From Auanema rhodensis (Eukaryota; Nematoda; Chromadorea; Rhabditida; Rhabditidae), in the NCBI GenBank assembly GCA_964057225.1, contig OZ059898.1, positions 9,610,001-9,674,000 on the forward strand: 64,000 nt of DNA. Direction: 5' to 3'. The notes beneath the pieces were generated by a model. It saw only the letters and a list, made by a program, of their open reading frames with translations. It was not told the origin of the DNA and made no database searches. How positions within the stretch are numbered: the first letter of the stretch is position 1; each line of letters opens with the position of its first letter. Below are positions 45,861-59,855 of the stretch, in pieces. Made by a program: the position numbers and the translations under genes.

Positions 45861-48501
45861 TTCGAAAATGTTAGATTGTTACCGAAAAATCATGAAAAGT
45901 CAAGTTCTACTGATTTGAAGAGAATTGTAAGTTTCAGAAAATAATTAAAAATAAGTTCTCTCTACTATTAACTGATTATCGGCTGAAATAAGGTAACAGT
46001 TTTTATTGAAAGTTTCCATGATTAAGATTAAACAAAAAAAAAGGATCAAAAAGAAACACTTCTTGTTTACTTACTTGATTATAATACTTGAAATTCCAAA
46101 AACAGTAGAACAAAATAGAGAAAACGACAAAAACAGTTGAACGATTTGAAGACAATTGTAAGTTTTAGAAAATAATTAAAAATTAGTTCTCTCTACTATT
46201 AACTGATTGTCGGCTAAAATATGGTAACAGTTTTTATAAAAAGGTTCCATGATTAGGATTAAACAAAGAAAAAAATCAAAGAGAAACACTTCTTGTTTAC
46301 TTACTTGATTATAATACTTGAAATTCCAAAAACAGTGAAATAAAATTGAGAAAGCGACATAAACAGTTGAACGATTTGAAGAGAATTGTAAGTTTTAGAA
46401 AAGAATTAAAGTTCAGCTATCTTTACTTTTAACTGATTAACGGCTAAAATAAGGTAACAGTTTTTATTGAAAGTTTCCGTGATTAAGATTAAACAAAGAA
46501 AAAAAAATCAAAGAGAAACACTTCTTGTTTACTAATTTGATTATAACACTTGAAATTCCAACAAAAGTAAAGTAAAACTGTTAAAGCGAGTAAAACTGTT
46601 GAACAATTTGAAGACAATTGTAAGTTGAAGAAAAAAATTAAAGTTTAGCTCTCTCTACTATTAACTGAATGTCGGCTAAAATATGGTAACAGTTTTTATA
46701 AAAAGTTTCCATGATTAGGATTAAACAAAAAAAAGAATTAAAGAGAAACACTTTTTGTTCACTTATTTGAATATAATACTTGAAATTCCAAAAACAGTAG
46801 AATAAAATTGAGAAAGCGACAAAAACAGTTGAACGATTTGAAGAGAATTGTAAGTTTAAGAAAAGAATTAACGTTTAGCTTTGTCTACTATTAACTGATT
46901 ATCGGCTGAAATATGGTGACAGTTTTTTTTAAAAAGTTTCCATGATTAAGATTAAACAAAGAAAAAAAAATCAAAGAGAAACACTTCTTGTTTACTAATT
47001 TGATTATAACACTTGAAATTCCAACAAAAGTAAAGTAAAATTGTTAAAGCGAGTAAAACTGTTGAACAATTTGAAGACAATTGTAAGTTGAAGAAAAAAA
47101 TTAAAGTTTAGCTCTCTCTACTATTAACTGAATGTCGGCTAAAATATGGTAACAGTTTTTATTAAAAGTTTCCATGATTAAGATTAAACAAAGAAAAAAA
47201 ATCAAAGAGAAACACTTCTTGTTTACTAATTTGATTATAACACTTGAAATTCCAACAAAAGTAAAATAAAACTGTGAAAGCGGGTAAAACTGTTGAACGA
47301 TTTGAAGAGAATTGTAAGTTTTAGAAAATAATTAAAAATTAGTTCTCTCTACTATTAACTGATTGTCGGCTAAAATATGGTAACAGTTTTTATAAAAAGT
47401 TTCCATGATTAGGATTAAACAAAAAAAAGAATTAAAGAGAAACACTTTTTGTTCACTTATTTGATTATAATACTTGAAATTCCAAAAACAGTAGAATAAA
47501 ATTGAGAAAGCGACAAAAACAGTTGAACGATTTGAAGAGAATTGTAAGTTTTAGAAAAGAATTAAAGTTCAGCTATCTCTACTATTAACTGATTATCGGC
47601 TAAAATAAGGTAACAGTTTTTATTGAAAGTTTCCATGATTAAGATTAAACAAAGAAAAAAATCAAAGAGAAACACTTTTTGTTTACTTACTTGATTATAA
47701 TACTTGAAATTCCAAAAACAGTAAAATAAAATTGAGAAAGCGACAAAAACAGTTGAACGATTTGAAGACAATTGTAAGTTTAAGAAAAGAATTAAAGTTT
47801 AGCTCTCTCTACTATTAACTGAATGTCGGCTAAAATATGGTAACAGTTTTTATTAAAAGATTCCATGATTAAGATTAAACAAAGAAAAAAATCAAAGAGA
47901 AACACTTTTTGTTTACTAATTTGATTATAACACTTGAAATTCCAACAAAAGTAAAGTAAAACTGTTAAAGCGAGTAAAACTGTTGAACAATTTGAAGACA
48001 ATTGTAAGTTGAAGAAAAAAATTAACGTTTAGCTCTCTCTACTATTAACTGATTATCGGCTAAAATAAGGTAACAGTTTTTATTGAAAGTTTCCATGATT
48101 AAGATTAAACAAAGAAAAAAATCAAAGAGAAACACTTCTTGTTTACTTACTTGATTATAATACTTGAAATTCCAAAAACAGTAAAATAAAATTGAGAAAG
48201 CGACAAAAACAGTTGAACGATTTGAAGACAATTGTAAGTTTAAGAAAAGAATTAAAGTTTAGCTTTGTCTACTATTAACTGATTATCGGCTGAAATATGG
48301 TGACAGTTTTTTTTTAAAAGTTTCCATGATTAAGATTAAACAAAGAAAAAAAAATCAAAGAGAAACACTTCTTGTTTACTAATTTGATTATAACACTTGA
48401 AAATCCAACCAAAGTAAAAAAAAACTGTGAAAGCGGGTAAAACTGTTGAACTAAAACAGTCTTTATAAAATATAAATGATATTTTTTTATAAAAGTGAAG
48501 T

Positions 48502-48572
48502 TGCATCGGCCGGGAATCGAACACGGGTCGCCCGCGTGGCAGGCGAGCATTCTACCACTGAACCACCGATGC
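48502..48572 (-). tRNA. tRNA-Gly(GCC), G52 variant, likely pseudogene
   Basis: First tRNA of unit 3, same allele as 39154. Confidence 0.65.
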
Positions 48573-49366
48573 TTCGAAAATGTTAGATTGTTTCCGAAAA
48601 ATTATGAAAAGTCAAGTTCTACTGATTTGAAGAGAATTGTAAGTTTTAGAAAATAATTAAAAATTAGTTCTCTCTACTATTAACTGATTGTCGGCTAAAA
48701 TATGGTAACAGTTTTTATAAAAAGTTTCCATGATTAGGATTAAACAAAAAAAAGAATTAAAGAGAAACACTTTTTGTTTACTTATTTGATTATAATACTT
48801 GAAATTCCAAAAACAGTAGAATAAAATTGAGAAAGCGACAAAAACAGTTGAACGATTTGAAGAGAATTGTAAGTTTTAGAAAAGAATTAAAGTTCAGCTA
48901 TCTCTACTATTAACTGATTATCGGCTAAAATAAGGTAACAGTTTTTATTGAAAGTTTCCATGATTGAGATTAAACAAAGAAAAAAATCAAAGAGAAACAC
49001 TTCTTGTTTACTTACTTGATTATAATACTTGAAATTCCAAAAACAGTAAAATAAAATTGAGAAAGCGACAAAAACAGTTGAACGATTTGAAGACAATTGT
49101 AAGTTTAAGAAAAGAATTAAAGTTTAGCTTTGTCTACTATTAACTGATTATCGGCTGAAATATGGTGACAGTTTTTTTTTAAAAGTTTCCATGATTAAGA
49201 TTAAACAAAGAAAAAAAAATCAAAGAGAAACACTTCTTGTTTACTAATTTGATTATAACACTTGAAAATCCAACCAAAGTAAAAAAAAACTGTGAAAGCG
49301 GGTAAAACTGTTGAACTAAAACAGTCTTTATAAAATATAAATGATATTTTTTTATAAAAGTGAAGT

Positions 49367-49437
49367 TGCATCGGCCGGGAATCGAACACGGCTCGCCCGC
49401 GTGGCAGGCGAGCATTCTACCACTGAACCACCGATGC
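49367..49437 (-). tRNA. tRNA-Gly(GCC), double variant, likely pseudogene
   Basis: Unit 3 copy, and the last appearance of the C48-to-G change. Confidence 0.55.
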
Positions 49438-50232
49438 TTCGAAAATGTTAGATTGTTTCCGAAAAATTATGAAAAGTCAAGTTCTACTGATTTGAAGAGA
49501 ATTGTAAGTTTTAGAAAATAATTAAAAATTAGTTCTCTCTACTATTAACTGATTGTCGGCTAAAATATGGTAACAATTTTCATAAAAAGTTTCCATGATT
49601 AGGATTAAACAAAAAAAAGAATTAAAGAGAAACACTTTTTGTTTACTTATTTGATTATAATACTTGAAATTCCAAAAACAGTTGAATAAGATTGAGAAAG
49701 CGACAAAAACAGTTGAACGATTTGAAGAGAATTGTAAGTTTTAGAAAAGAATTAAAGTTCAGCTATCTCTACTATTAACTGATTATCGGCTGAAATATGG
49801 TGACAGTTTTTTTTTAAAAGTTTCCATGATTAAGATTAAACAAAGAAAAAAAATCAAAGAGAAACACTTCTTGTTTACTAATTTGATTATAACACTTAAA
49901 ATTCCAACAAAAGTAAAGTAAAACTGTCAAAGCGAGTAAAACTGTTGAACAATTTGAAGACAATTGTAAGTTGAAGAAAAAAATTAAAGTTCAGCTATCT
50001 CTACTATTAACTGATTATCGGCTGAAATATGGTGACAGTTTTTTTTTAAAAGTTTCCATGATTAAGATAAAACAAAGAAAAAAAATCAAAGAGAAACACT
50101 TCTTGTTTACTAATTTGATTATAACACTTGAAATTCCAACAAAAGTAAAATAAAACGGTGAAAGCGGGTAAAACTGTTAAACTAAAACAGTCTTAATAAA
50201 ATATAAATGATATTTTTTTATAAAAGTGAAGT

Positions 50233-50303
50233 TGCATCGGCCGGGAATCGAACCCGGGTCGCCCGCGTGGCAGGCGAGCATTCTACCACTGAACCACCGA
50301 TGC
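50233..50303 (-). tRNA. tRNA-Gly(GCC), intact
   Basis: Intact third-position tRNA of unit 3. Confidence 0.95.
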
Positions 50304-52944
50304 TTCGAAAATGTTAGATTGTTACCGAAAAATCATGAAAAGTCAAGTTCTACTGATTTGAAGAGAATTGTAAGTTTCAGAAAATAATTAAAAATAAGTT
50401 CTCTCTACTATTAACTGATTATCGGCTGAAATAAGGTAACAGTTTTTATTGAAAGTTTCCATGATTAAGATTAAACAAAAAAAAAGGATCAAAAAGAAAC
50501 ACTTCTTGTTTACTTACTTGATTATAATACTTGAAATTCCAAAAACAGTAGAACAAAATAGAGAAAACGACAAAAACAGTTGAACGATTTGAAGACAATT
50601 GTAAGTTTTAGAAAATAATTAAAAATTAGTTCTCTCTACTATTAACTGATTGTCGGCTAAAATATGGTAACAGTTTTTATAAAAAGGTTCCATGATTAGG
50701 ATTAAACAAAGAAAAAAATCAAAGAGAAACACTTCTTGTTTACTTACTTGATTATAATACTTGAAATTCCAAAAACAGTGAAATAAAATTGAGAAAGCGA
50801 CATAAACAGTTGAACGATTTGAAGAGAATTGTAAGTTTTAGAAAAGAATTAAAGTTCAGCTATCTTTACTTTTAACTGATTAACGGCTAAAATAAGGTAA
50901 CAGTTTTTATTGAAAGTTTCCGTGATTAAGATTAAACAAAGAAAAAAAAATCAAAGAGAAACACTTCTTGTTTACTAATTTGATTATAACACTTGAAATT
51001 CCAACAAAAGTAAAGTAAAACTGTTAAAGCGAGTAAAACTGTTGAACAATTTGAAGACAATTGTAAGTTGAAGAAAAAAATTAAAGTTTAGCTCTCTCTA
51101 CTATTAACTGAATGTCGGCTAAAATATGGTAACAGTTTTTATAAAAAGTTTCCATGATTAGGATTAAACAAAAAAAAGAATTAAAGAGAAACACTTTTTG
51201 TTCACTTATTTGAATATAATACTTGAAATTCCAAAAACAGTAGAATAAAATTGAGAAAGCGACAAAAACAGTTGAACGATTTGAAGAGAATTGTAAGTTT
51301 AAGAAAAGAATTAACGTTTAGCTTTGTCTACTATTAACTGATTATCGGCTGAAATATGGTGACAGTTTTTTTTAAAAAGTTTCCATGATTAAGATTAAAC
51401 AAAGAAAAAAAAATCAAAGAGAAACACTTCTTGTTTACTAATTTGATTATAACACTTGAAATTCCAACAAAAGTAAAGTAAAATTGTTAAAGCGAGTAAA
51501 ACTGTTGAACAATTTGAAGACAATTGTAAGTTGAAGAAAAAAATTAAAGTTTAGCTCTCTCTACTATTAACTGAATGTCGGCTAAAATATGGTAACAGTT
51601 TTTATTAAAAGTTTCCATGATTAAGATTAAACAAAGAAAAAAAATCAAAGAGAAACACTTCTTGTTTACTAATTTGATTATAACACTTGAAATTCCAACA
51701 AAAGTAAAATAAAACTGTGAAAGCGGGTAAAACTGTTGAACGATTTGAAGAGAATTGTAAGTTTTAGAAAATAATTAAAAATTAGTTCTCTCTACTATTA
51801 ACTGATTGTCGGCTAAAATATGGTAACAGTTTTTATAAAAAGTTTCCATGATTAGGATTAAACAAAAAAAAGAATTAAAGAGAAACACTTTTTGTTCACT
51901 TATTTGATTATAATACTTGAAATTCCAAAAACAGTAGAATAAAATTGAGAAAGCGACAAAAACAGTTGAACGATTTGAAGAGAATTGTAAGTTTTAGAAA
52001 AGAATTAAAGTTCAGCTATCTCTACTATTAACTGATTATCGGCTAGAATAAGGTAACAGTTTTTATTGAAAGTTTCCATGATTAAGATTAAACAAAGAAA
52101 AAAATCAAAGAGAAACACTTTTTGTTTACTTACTTGATTATAATACTTGAAATTCCAAAAACAGTAAAATAAAATTGAGAAAGCGACAAAAACAGTTGAA
52201 CGATTTGAAGACAATTGTAAGTTTAAGAAAAGAATTAAAGTTTAGCTCTCTCTACTATTAACTGAATGTCGGCTAAAATATGGTAACAGTTTTTATTAAA
52301 AGTTTCCATGATTAAGATTAAACAAAGAAAAAAATCAAAGAGAAACACTTTTTGTTTACTAATTTGATTATAACACTTGAAATTCCAACAAAAGTAAAGT
52401 AAAACTGTTAAAGCGAGTAAAACTGTTGAACAATTTGAAGACAATTGTAAGTTGAAGAAAAAAATTAACGTTTAGCTCTCTCTACTATTAACTGATTATC
52501 GGCTAAAATAAGGTAACAGTTTTTATTGAAAGTTTCCATGATTAAGATTAAACAAAGAAAAAAATCAAAGAGAAACACTTCTTGTTTACTTACTTGATTA
52601 TAATACTTGAAATTCCAAAAACAGTAAAATAAAATTGAGAAAGCGACAAAAACAGTTGAACGATTTGAAGACAATTGTAAGTTTAAGAAAAGAATTAAAG
52701 TTTAGCTTTGTCTACTATTAACTGATTATCGGCTGAAATATGGTGACAGTTTTTTTTTAAAAGTTTCCATGATTAAGATTAAACAAAGAAAAAAAAATCA
52801 AAGAGAAACACTTCTTGTTTACTAATTTGATTATAACACTTGAAAATCCAACCAAAGTAAAAAAAAACTGTGAAAGCGGGTAAAACTGTTGAACTAAAAC
52901 AGTCTTTATAAAATATAAATGATATTTTTTTATAAAAGTGAAGT

Positions 52945-53015
52945 TGCATCGGCCGGGAATCGAACACGGGTCGCCCGCGTGGCAGGCGAGCATTCTACCA
53001 CTGAACCACCGATGC
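52945..53015 (-). tRNA. tRNA-Gly(GCC), G52 variant, likely pseudogene
   Basis: First tRNA of unit 4. Confidence 0.65.
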
Positions 53016-53809
53016 TTCGAAAATGTTAGATTGTTTCCGAAAAATTATGAAAAGTCAAGTTCTACTGATTTGAAGAGAATTGTAAGTTTTAGAAAATAAT
53101 TAAAAATTAGTTCTCTCTACTATTAACTGATTGTCGGCTAAAATATGGTAACAGTTTTTATAAAAAGTTTCCATGATTAGGATTAAACAAAAAAAAGAAT
53201 TAAAGAGAAACACTTTTTGTTTACTTATTTGATTATAATACTTGAAATTCCAAAAACAGTAGAATAAAATTGAGAAAGCGACAAAAACAGTTGAACGATT
53301 TGAAAAGAATTGTAAGTTTTAGAAAAGAATTAAAGTTCAGCTATCTCTACTATTAACTGATTATCGGCTAAAATAAGGTAACAGTTTTTATTGAAAGTTT
53401 CCATGATTGAGATTAAACAAAGAAAAAAATCAAAGAGAAACACTTCTTGTTTACTTACTTGATTATAATACTTGAAATTCCAAAAACAGTAAAATAAAAT
53501 TGAGAAAGCGACAAAAACAGTTGAACGATTTGAAGACAATTGTAAGTTTAAGAAAAGAATTAAAGTTTAGCTTTGTCTACTATTAACTGATTATCGGCTG
53601 AAATATGGTGACAGTTTTTTTTTAAAAGTTTCCATGATTAAGATTAAACAAAGAAAAAAAAATCAAAGAGAAACACTTCTTGTTTACTAATTTGATTATA
53701 ACACTTGAAAATCCAACCAAAGTAAAAAAAAACTGTGAAAGCGGGTAAAACTGTTGAACTAAAACAGTCTTTATAAAATATAAATGATATTTTTTTATAA
53801 AAGTGAAGT

Positions 53810-53880
53810 TGCATCGGCCGGGAATCGAACACGGGTCGCCCGCGTGGCAGGCGAGCATTCTACCACTGAACCACCGATGC
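53810..53880 (-). tRNA. tRNA-Gly(GCC), G52 variant, likely pseudogene
   Basis: Second tRNA of unit 4. It lacks the C48 change that units 1-3 have here, so it either predates that change or was converted back. Confidence 0.65.
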
Positions 53881-54675
53881 TTCGAAAATGTTAGATTGTT
53901 TCCGAAAAATTATGAAAAGTCAAGTTCTACTGATTTGAAGAGAATTGTAAGTTTTAGAAAATAATTAAAAATTAGTTCTCTCTACTATTAACTGATTGTC
54001 GGCTAAAATATGGTAACAATTTTCATAAAAAGTTTCCATGATTAGGATTAAACAAAAAAAAGAATTAAAGAGAAACACTTTTTGTTTACTTATTTGATTA
54101 TAATACTTGAAATTCCAAAAACAGTTGAATAAAATTGAGAAAGCGACAAAAACAGTTGAACGATTTGAAGAGAATTGTAAGTTTTAGAAAAGAATTAAAG
54201 TTCAGCTATCTCTACTATTAACTGATTATCGGCTGAAATATGGTGACAGTTTTTTTTTAAAAGTTTCCATGATTGAGATTAAACAAAGAAAAAAAATCAA
54301 AGAGAAACACTTCTTGTTTACTGATTTGATTATAACACTTAAAATTCCAACAAAAATAAAGTAAAACTGTCAAAGCGAGTAAAACTGTTGAACAATTTGA
54401 AGACAATTGTAAGTTGAAGAAAAAAATTAAAGTTCAGCTATCTCTACTATTAACTGATTATCGGCTGAAATATGGTGACAGTTTTTTTTTAAAAGTTTCC
54501 ATGATTAAGATAAAACAAAGAAAAAAAATCAAAGAGAAACACTTCTTGTTTACTAATTTGATTATAACACTTGAAATTCCAACAAAAGTAAAATAAAACG
54601 GTGAAAGCGGGTAAAACTGTTAAACTAAAACAGTCTTAATAAAATATAAATGATATTTTTTTATAAAAGTGAAGT

Positions 54676-54746
54676 TGCATCGGCCGGGAATCGAACCCGG
54701 GTCGCCCGCGTGGCAGGCGAGCATTCTACCACTGAACCACCGATGC
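54676..54746 (-). tRNA. tRNA-Gly(GCC), intact
   Basis: Third-position tRNA of unit 4 and the last intact tRNA in the window. Confidence 0.95.
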
Positions 54747-57388
54747 TTCGAAAATGTTAGATTGTTACCGAAAAATCATGAAAAGTCAAGTTCTACTGAT
54801 TTGAAGAGAATTGTAAGTTTCAGAAAATAATTAAAAATAAGTTCTCTCTACTATTAACTGATTATCGGCTGAAATAAGGTAACAGTTTTTATTGAAAGTT
54901 TCCATGATTAAGATTAAACAAAAAAAAAGGATCAAAAAGAAACACTTCTTGTTTACTTACTTGATTATAATACTTGAAATTCCAAAAACAGTAGAACAAA
55001 ATAGAGAAAACGACAAAAACAGTTGAACGATTTGAAGACAATTGTAAGTTTTAGAAAGTAATTAAAAATTAGTTCTCTCTACTATTAACTGATTGTCGGC
55101 TAAAATATGGTAACAGTTTTTATAAAAAGGTTCCATGATTAGGATTAAACAAAGAAAAAAATCAAAGAGAAACACTTCTTGTTTACTTACTTGATTATAA
55201 TACTTGAAATTCCAAAAACAGTGAAATAAAATTGAGAAAGCGACATAAACAGTTGAACGATTTGAAGAGAATTGTAAGTTTTAGAAAAGAATTAAAGTTC
55301 AGCTATCTCTACTTTTAACTGATTAACGGCTAAAATAAGGTAACAGTTTTTATTGAAAGTTTCCGTGATTAAGATTAAACAAAGAAAAAAAAATCAAAGA
55401 GAAACACTTCTTGTTTACTAATTTGATTATAACACTTGAAATTCCAACAAAAGTAAAGTAAAACTGTTAAAGCGAGTAAAACTGTTGAACAATTTGAAGA
55501 CAATTGTAAGTTGAAGAAAAAAATTAAAGTTTAGCTCTCTCTACTATTAACTGAATGTCGGCTAAAATATGGTAACAGTTTTTATAAAAAGTTTCCATGA
55601 TTAGGATTAAACAAAAAAAAGAATTAAAGAGAAACACTTTTTGTTCACTTATTTGAATATAATACTTGAAATTCCAAAAACAGTAGAATAAAATTGAGAA
55701 AGCGACAAAAACAGTTGAACGATTTGAAGAGAATTGTAAGTTTAAGAAAAGAATTAACGTTTAGCTTTGTCTACTATTAACTGATTATCGGCTGAAATAT
55801 GGTGACAGTTTTTTTTAAAAAGTTTCCATGATTAAGATTAAACAAAGAAAAAAAAATCAAAGAGAAACACTTCTTGTTTACTAATTTGATTATAACACTT
55901 GAAATTCCAACAAAAGTAAAGTAAAATTGTTAAAGCGAGTAAAACTGTTGAACAATTTGAAGACAATTGTAAGTTGAAGAAAAAAATTAAAGTTTAGCTC
56001 TCTCTACTATTAACTGAATGTCGGCTAAAATATGGTAACAGTTTTTATTAAAAGTTTCCATGATTAAGATTAAACAAAGAAAAAAAATCAAAGAGAAACA
56101 CTTCTTGTTTACTAATTTGATTATAACACTTGAAATTCCAACAAAAGTAAAATAAAACTGTGAAAGCGGGTAAAACTGTTGAACGATTTGAAGAGAATTG
56201 TAAGTTTTAGAAAATAATTAAAAATTAGTTCTCTCTACTATTAACTGATTGTCGGCTAAAATATGGTAACAGTTTTTATAAAAAGTTTCCATGATTAGGA
56301 TTAAACAAAAAAAAAGAATTAAAGAGAAACACTTTTTGTTCACTTATTTGATTATAATACTTGAAATTCCAAAAACAGTAGAATAAAATTGAGAAAGCGA
56401 CAAAAACAGTTGAACGATTTGAAGAGAATTGTAAGTTTTAGAAAAGAATTAAAGTTCAGCTATCTCTACTATTAACTGATTATCGGCTAAAATAAGGTAA
56501 CAGTTTTTATTGAAAGTTTCCATGATTAAGATTAAACAAAGAAAAAAATCAAAGAGAAACACTTTTTGTTTACTTACTTGATTATAATACTTGAAATTCC
56601 AAAAACAGTAAAATAAAATTGAGAAAGCGACAAAAACAGTTGAACGATTTGAAGACAATTGTAAGTTTAAGAAAAGAATTAAAGTTTAGCTCTCTCTACT
56701 ATTAACTGAATGTCGGCTAAAATATGGTAACAGTTTTTATTAAAAGTTTCCATGATTAAGATTAAACAAAGAAAAAAATCAAAGAGAAACACTTTTTGTT
56801 TACTAATTTGATTATAACACTTGAAATTCCAACAAAAGTAAAGTAAAACTGTTAAAGCGAGTAAAACTGTTGAACAATTTGAAGACAATTGTAAGTTGAA
56901 GAAAAAAATTAACGTTTAGCTCTCTCTACTATTAACTGATTATCGGCTAAAATAAGGTAACAGTTTTTATTGAAAGTTTCCATGATTAAGATTAAACAAA
57001 GAAAAGAATCAAAGAGAAACACTTCTTGTTTACTTACTTGATTATAATACTTGAAATTCCAAAAACAGTAAAATAAAATTGAGAAAGCGACAAAAACAGT
57101 TGAACGATTTGAAGACAATTGTAAGTTTAAGAAAAGAATTAAAGTTTAGCTTTGTCTACTATTAACTGATTATCGGCTGAAATATGGTGACAGTTTTTTT
57201 TTAAAAGTTTCCATGATTAAGATTAAACAAAGAAAAAAAAATCAAAGAGAAACACTTCTTGTTTACTAATTTGATTATAACACTTGAAAATCCAACCAAA
57301 GTAAAAAAAAACTGTGAAAGCGGGTAAAACTGTTGAACTAAAACAGTCTTTATAAAATATAAATGATATTTTTTTATAAAAGTGAAGT

Positions 57389-57459
57389 TGCATCGGCCGG
57401 GAATCGAACACGGGTCGCCCGCGTGGCAGGCGAGCATTCTACCACTGAACCACCGATGC
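57389..57459 (-). tRNA. tRNA-Gly(GCC), G52 variant, likely pseudogene
   Basis: First tRNA of a fifth, incomplete unit that runs out near 58.1 kb into divergent monomers. Confidence 0.65.
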
Positions 57460-59174
57460 TTCGAAAATGTTAGATTGTTTCCGAAAAATTATGAAAAGTC
57501 AAGTTCTACTGATTTGAAGAGAATTGTAAGTTTTAGAAAATAATTAAAAATTAGTTCTCTCTACTATTAACTGATTGTCGGCTAAAATATGGTTACAGTT
57601 TTTATAAAAAGTTTCCATGATTAGGATTAAACAAAAAAAGAATTAAAGAGAAACACTTTTTGTTTACTTATTTGATTATAATACTTGAAATTCCAAAAAC
57701 AGTAGAATAAAATTGAGAAAGCGACAAAAACAGTTGAACGATTTGAAGAGAATTGTAAGTTTTAGAAAAGAATTAAAGTTCAGCTATCTCTACTATTAAC
57801 TGATTATCGGCTAAAATAAGGTAACAGTTTTTATTGAAAGTTTCCATGATTGAGATTAAACAAAGAAAAAAATCAAAGAGAAACACTTCTTGTTTACTTA
57901 CTTGATTATAATACTTGAAATTCCAAAAACAGTAAAATAAAATTGAGAAAGCGACAAAAACAGTTGAACGATTTGAAGACAATTGTAAGTTTAAGAAAAG
58001 AATTAAAGTTTAGCTTTGTCTACTATTAACTGATTATCGGCTGAAATATGGTGACAGTTTTTTTTTAAAAGTTTCCATGATTAAGATTAAACAAAGAAAA
58101 AAAAATCAAAGAGAAACACTTCTTGTTTACTAAATTGATCATAACACTTGAAATGCCAACAAAAGTAAAGTAAAACTGTTTAAGCGAGTAAAACTGTTGA
58201 ACAATTTGAAGACAATTGTAAGTTGAAGAAAAAAATTAAAGTTTTGCTCTCTCTACTATTAACTGAATGTCGGCTAAAATATGGTAACAGTTTTTATCAA
58301 AAGTTTCCATGATTAAGATTAAACAAAGAAAAAAAATCAAAAAGAAACACTTCTTGTTTACTTACTTGATTATAATACTTGAAATTCCAAAAACAGTAGA
58401 ATAAAATAGAGAAAACGACAAAAACAGTTGAACGATTTGAAGACAATTGTAAGTTTTAGAAAATAATTAAAAATTAGTTCTCTCTACTATTAACTGATTG
58501 TCGGCTAAAATATGGTAACAGTTTTTATAAAAAGGTTCCATGATGAGGACTAAACAAAAAAAAGAATCAAAAAGAAACACTTCTTGTTTACTTACTTGAT
58601 TATAATACTTGAAATTCAAAAAAAAGTGAAAAACAATTGAGAAAGCGACATAAACAGTTGAACGATTTGAAGAGAATTGTAAGTTTCAGAAAAGAATTAA
58701 AGTTCAGCTATCTCTACTATTAACTGATTATCGGCTAAAATAAGGTAACAGTTTTTATTGAAAGTTTCCATGATTAAGGTTAAACAAAGAAAAAAATCAA
58801 AGAGAAACACTTCTTGTTTACTTACTTGATTATAATACTTGAAATTTCAAAAACAGTAAAATAAAATTGAGAAAGCGACAAAAACAGTTGAACGATTTGA
58901 AGACAATTGTAAGTTTAAGAAAAGAATTAAAGTTCAGCTATCTCTACTTTCAACTGATTAACGGCTAAAATATAGTAACAGTTTTTATTAAAAGTTTCCA
59001 TGATTAAGATTAAACAAAGAAAAAAAATCAAAGAGAAACACTTCTTGTTTACTAATTTGATTATAACACTTGAAAATCCAACAAAAGTAAAATAAAACTG
59101 TGAAAGCGGGTAAAACTGTTGAACTTAAACAGTCTTTATAAAATATAAATGATATATTTTTATAAAAGTGAAGT

Positions 59175-59220
59175 TGCATCGGCGTGGCAGGCGAGCATTC
59201 TACCACTGAACCACCGATGC
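59175..59220 (-). pseudogene. Truncated tRNA-Gly remnant (46 nt)
   Basis: A 25-nt internal deletion removes gene positions 38-62: the 3' strand of the anticodon stem, the variable loop and most of the T arm with the whole B box. The break points share GC, suggesting microhomology. It cannot fold as a tRNA or recruit TFIIIC through a B box. Confidence 0.88.
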
Positions 59221-59784
59221 TTCGAAAATGTTAGATTGTTTCCGAAAAATTATGAAAAGTCAAGTTCTACTGATTTGAAGAGAATTGTAAGTTTTAGAAA
59301 ATAATTAAAAATTAGTTCTCTCTACTATTAACTGATTGTCGGCTAAAATATGGTAACAGTTTTTATTGAAAGTTTCCATGATTAAGATTAAACAAAGAAA
59401 AAAATCAAAGAGAAACACTTCTTGTTTACTTACTTGATTATAATACTTGAAATTCCAAAAACAGTAAAATAAAATTGAGAAAGCGACAAAAACAGTTGAA
59501 CGATTTGAAGACAATTGTAAGTTTAAGAAAAGAATTAAAGTTTAGCTTTGTCTACTATTAACTGATTATCGGCTGAAATATGGTGACAGTTTTTTTTTAA
59601 AAGTTTCCATGATTAAGATTAAACAAAGAAAAAAAAATCAAAGAGAAACACTTCTTGTTTACTAATTTGATTATAACACTTGAAAATCCAACCAAAGTAA
59701 AAAAAAACTGTGAAAGCGGGTAAAACTGTTGAACTAAAACAGTCTTTATAAAATATAAGTGATATTTTTTTATAAAAGTGAAGT

Positions 59785-59855
59785 TGCATCGGCCGGGAAT
59801 CGAACACGGGTCGCCCGCGTGGCAGGCGAGCATTCTACCACTGAACCACCGATGC
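59785..59855 (-). tRNA. tRNA-Gly(GCC), G52 variant, likely pseudogene
   Basis: Paired with the remnant at 59175. Its 3' flank has a tataagtgat change shared only with the copy at 63369. Confidence 0.65.

Larger units (their letters stand above)
39154..57388 (+). repeat. 4443-bp higher-order repeat with a tRNA trio, four copies
   Basis: Units 39154-43596 (4443), 43597-48501 (4905, with two extra monomers between its first two tRNAs), 48502-52944 (4443) and 52945-57388 (4444). A partial unit precedes them from 33790 and another follows from 57389. Each unit is: tRNA, three monomers, tRNA, three monomers, intact tRNA, eleven monomers. The copies are nearly identical, so amplification is recent. 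Confidence 0.92.
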
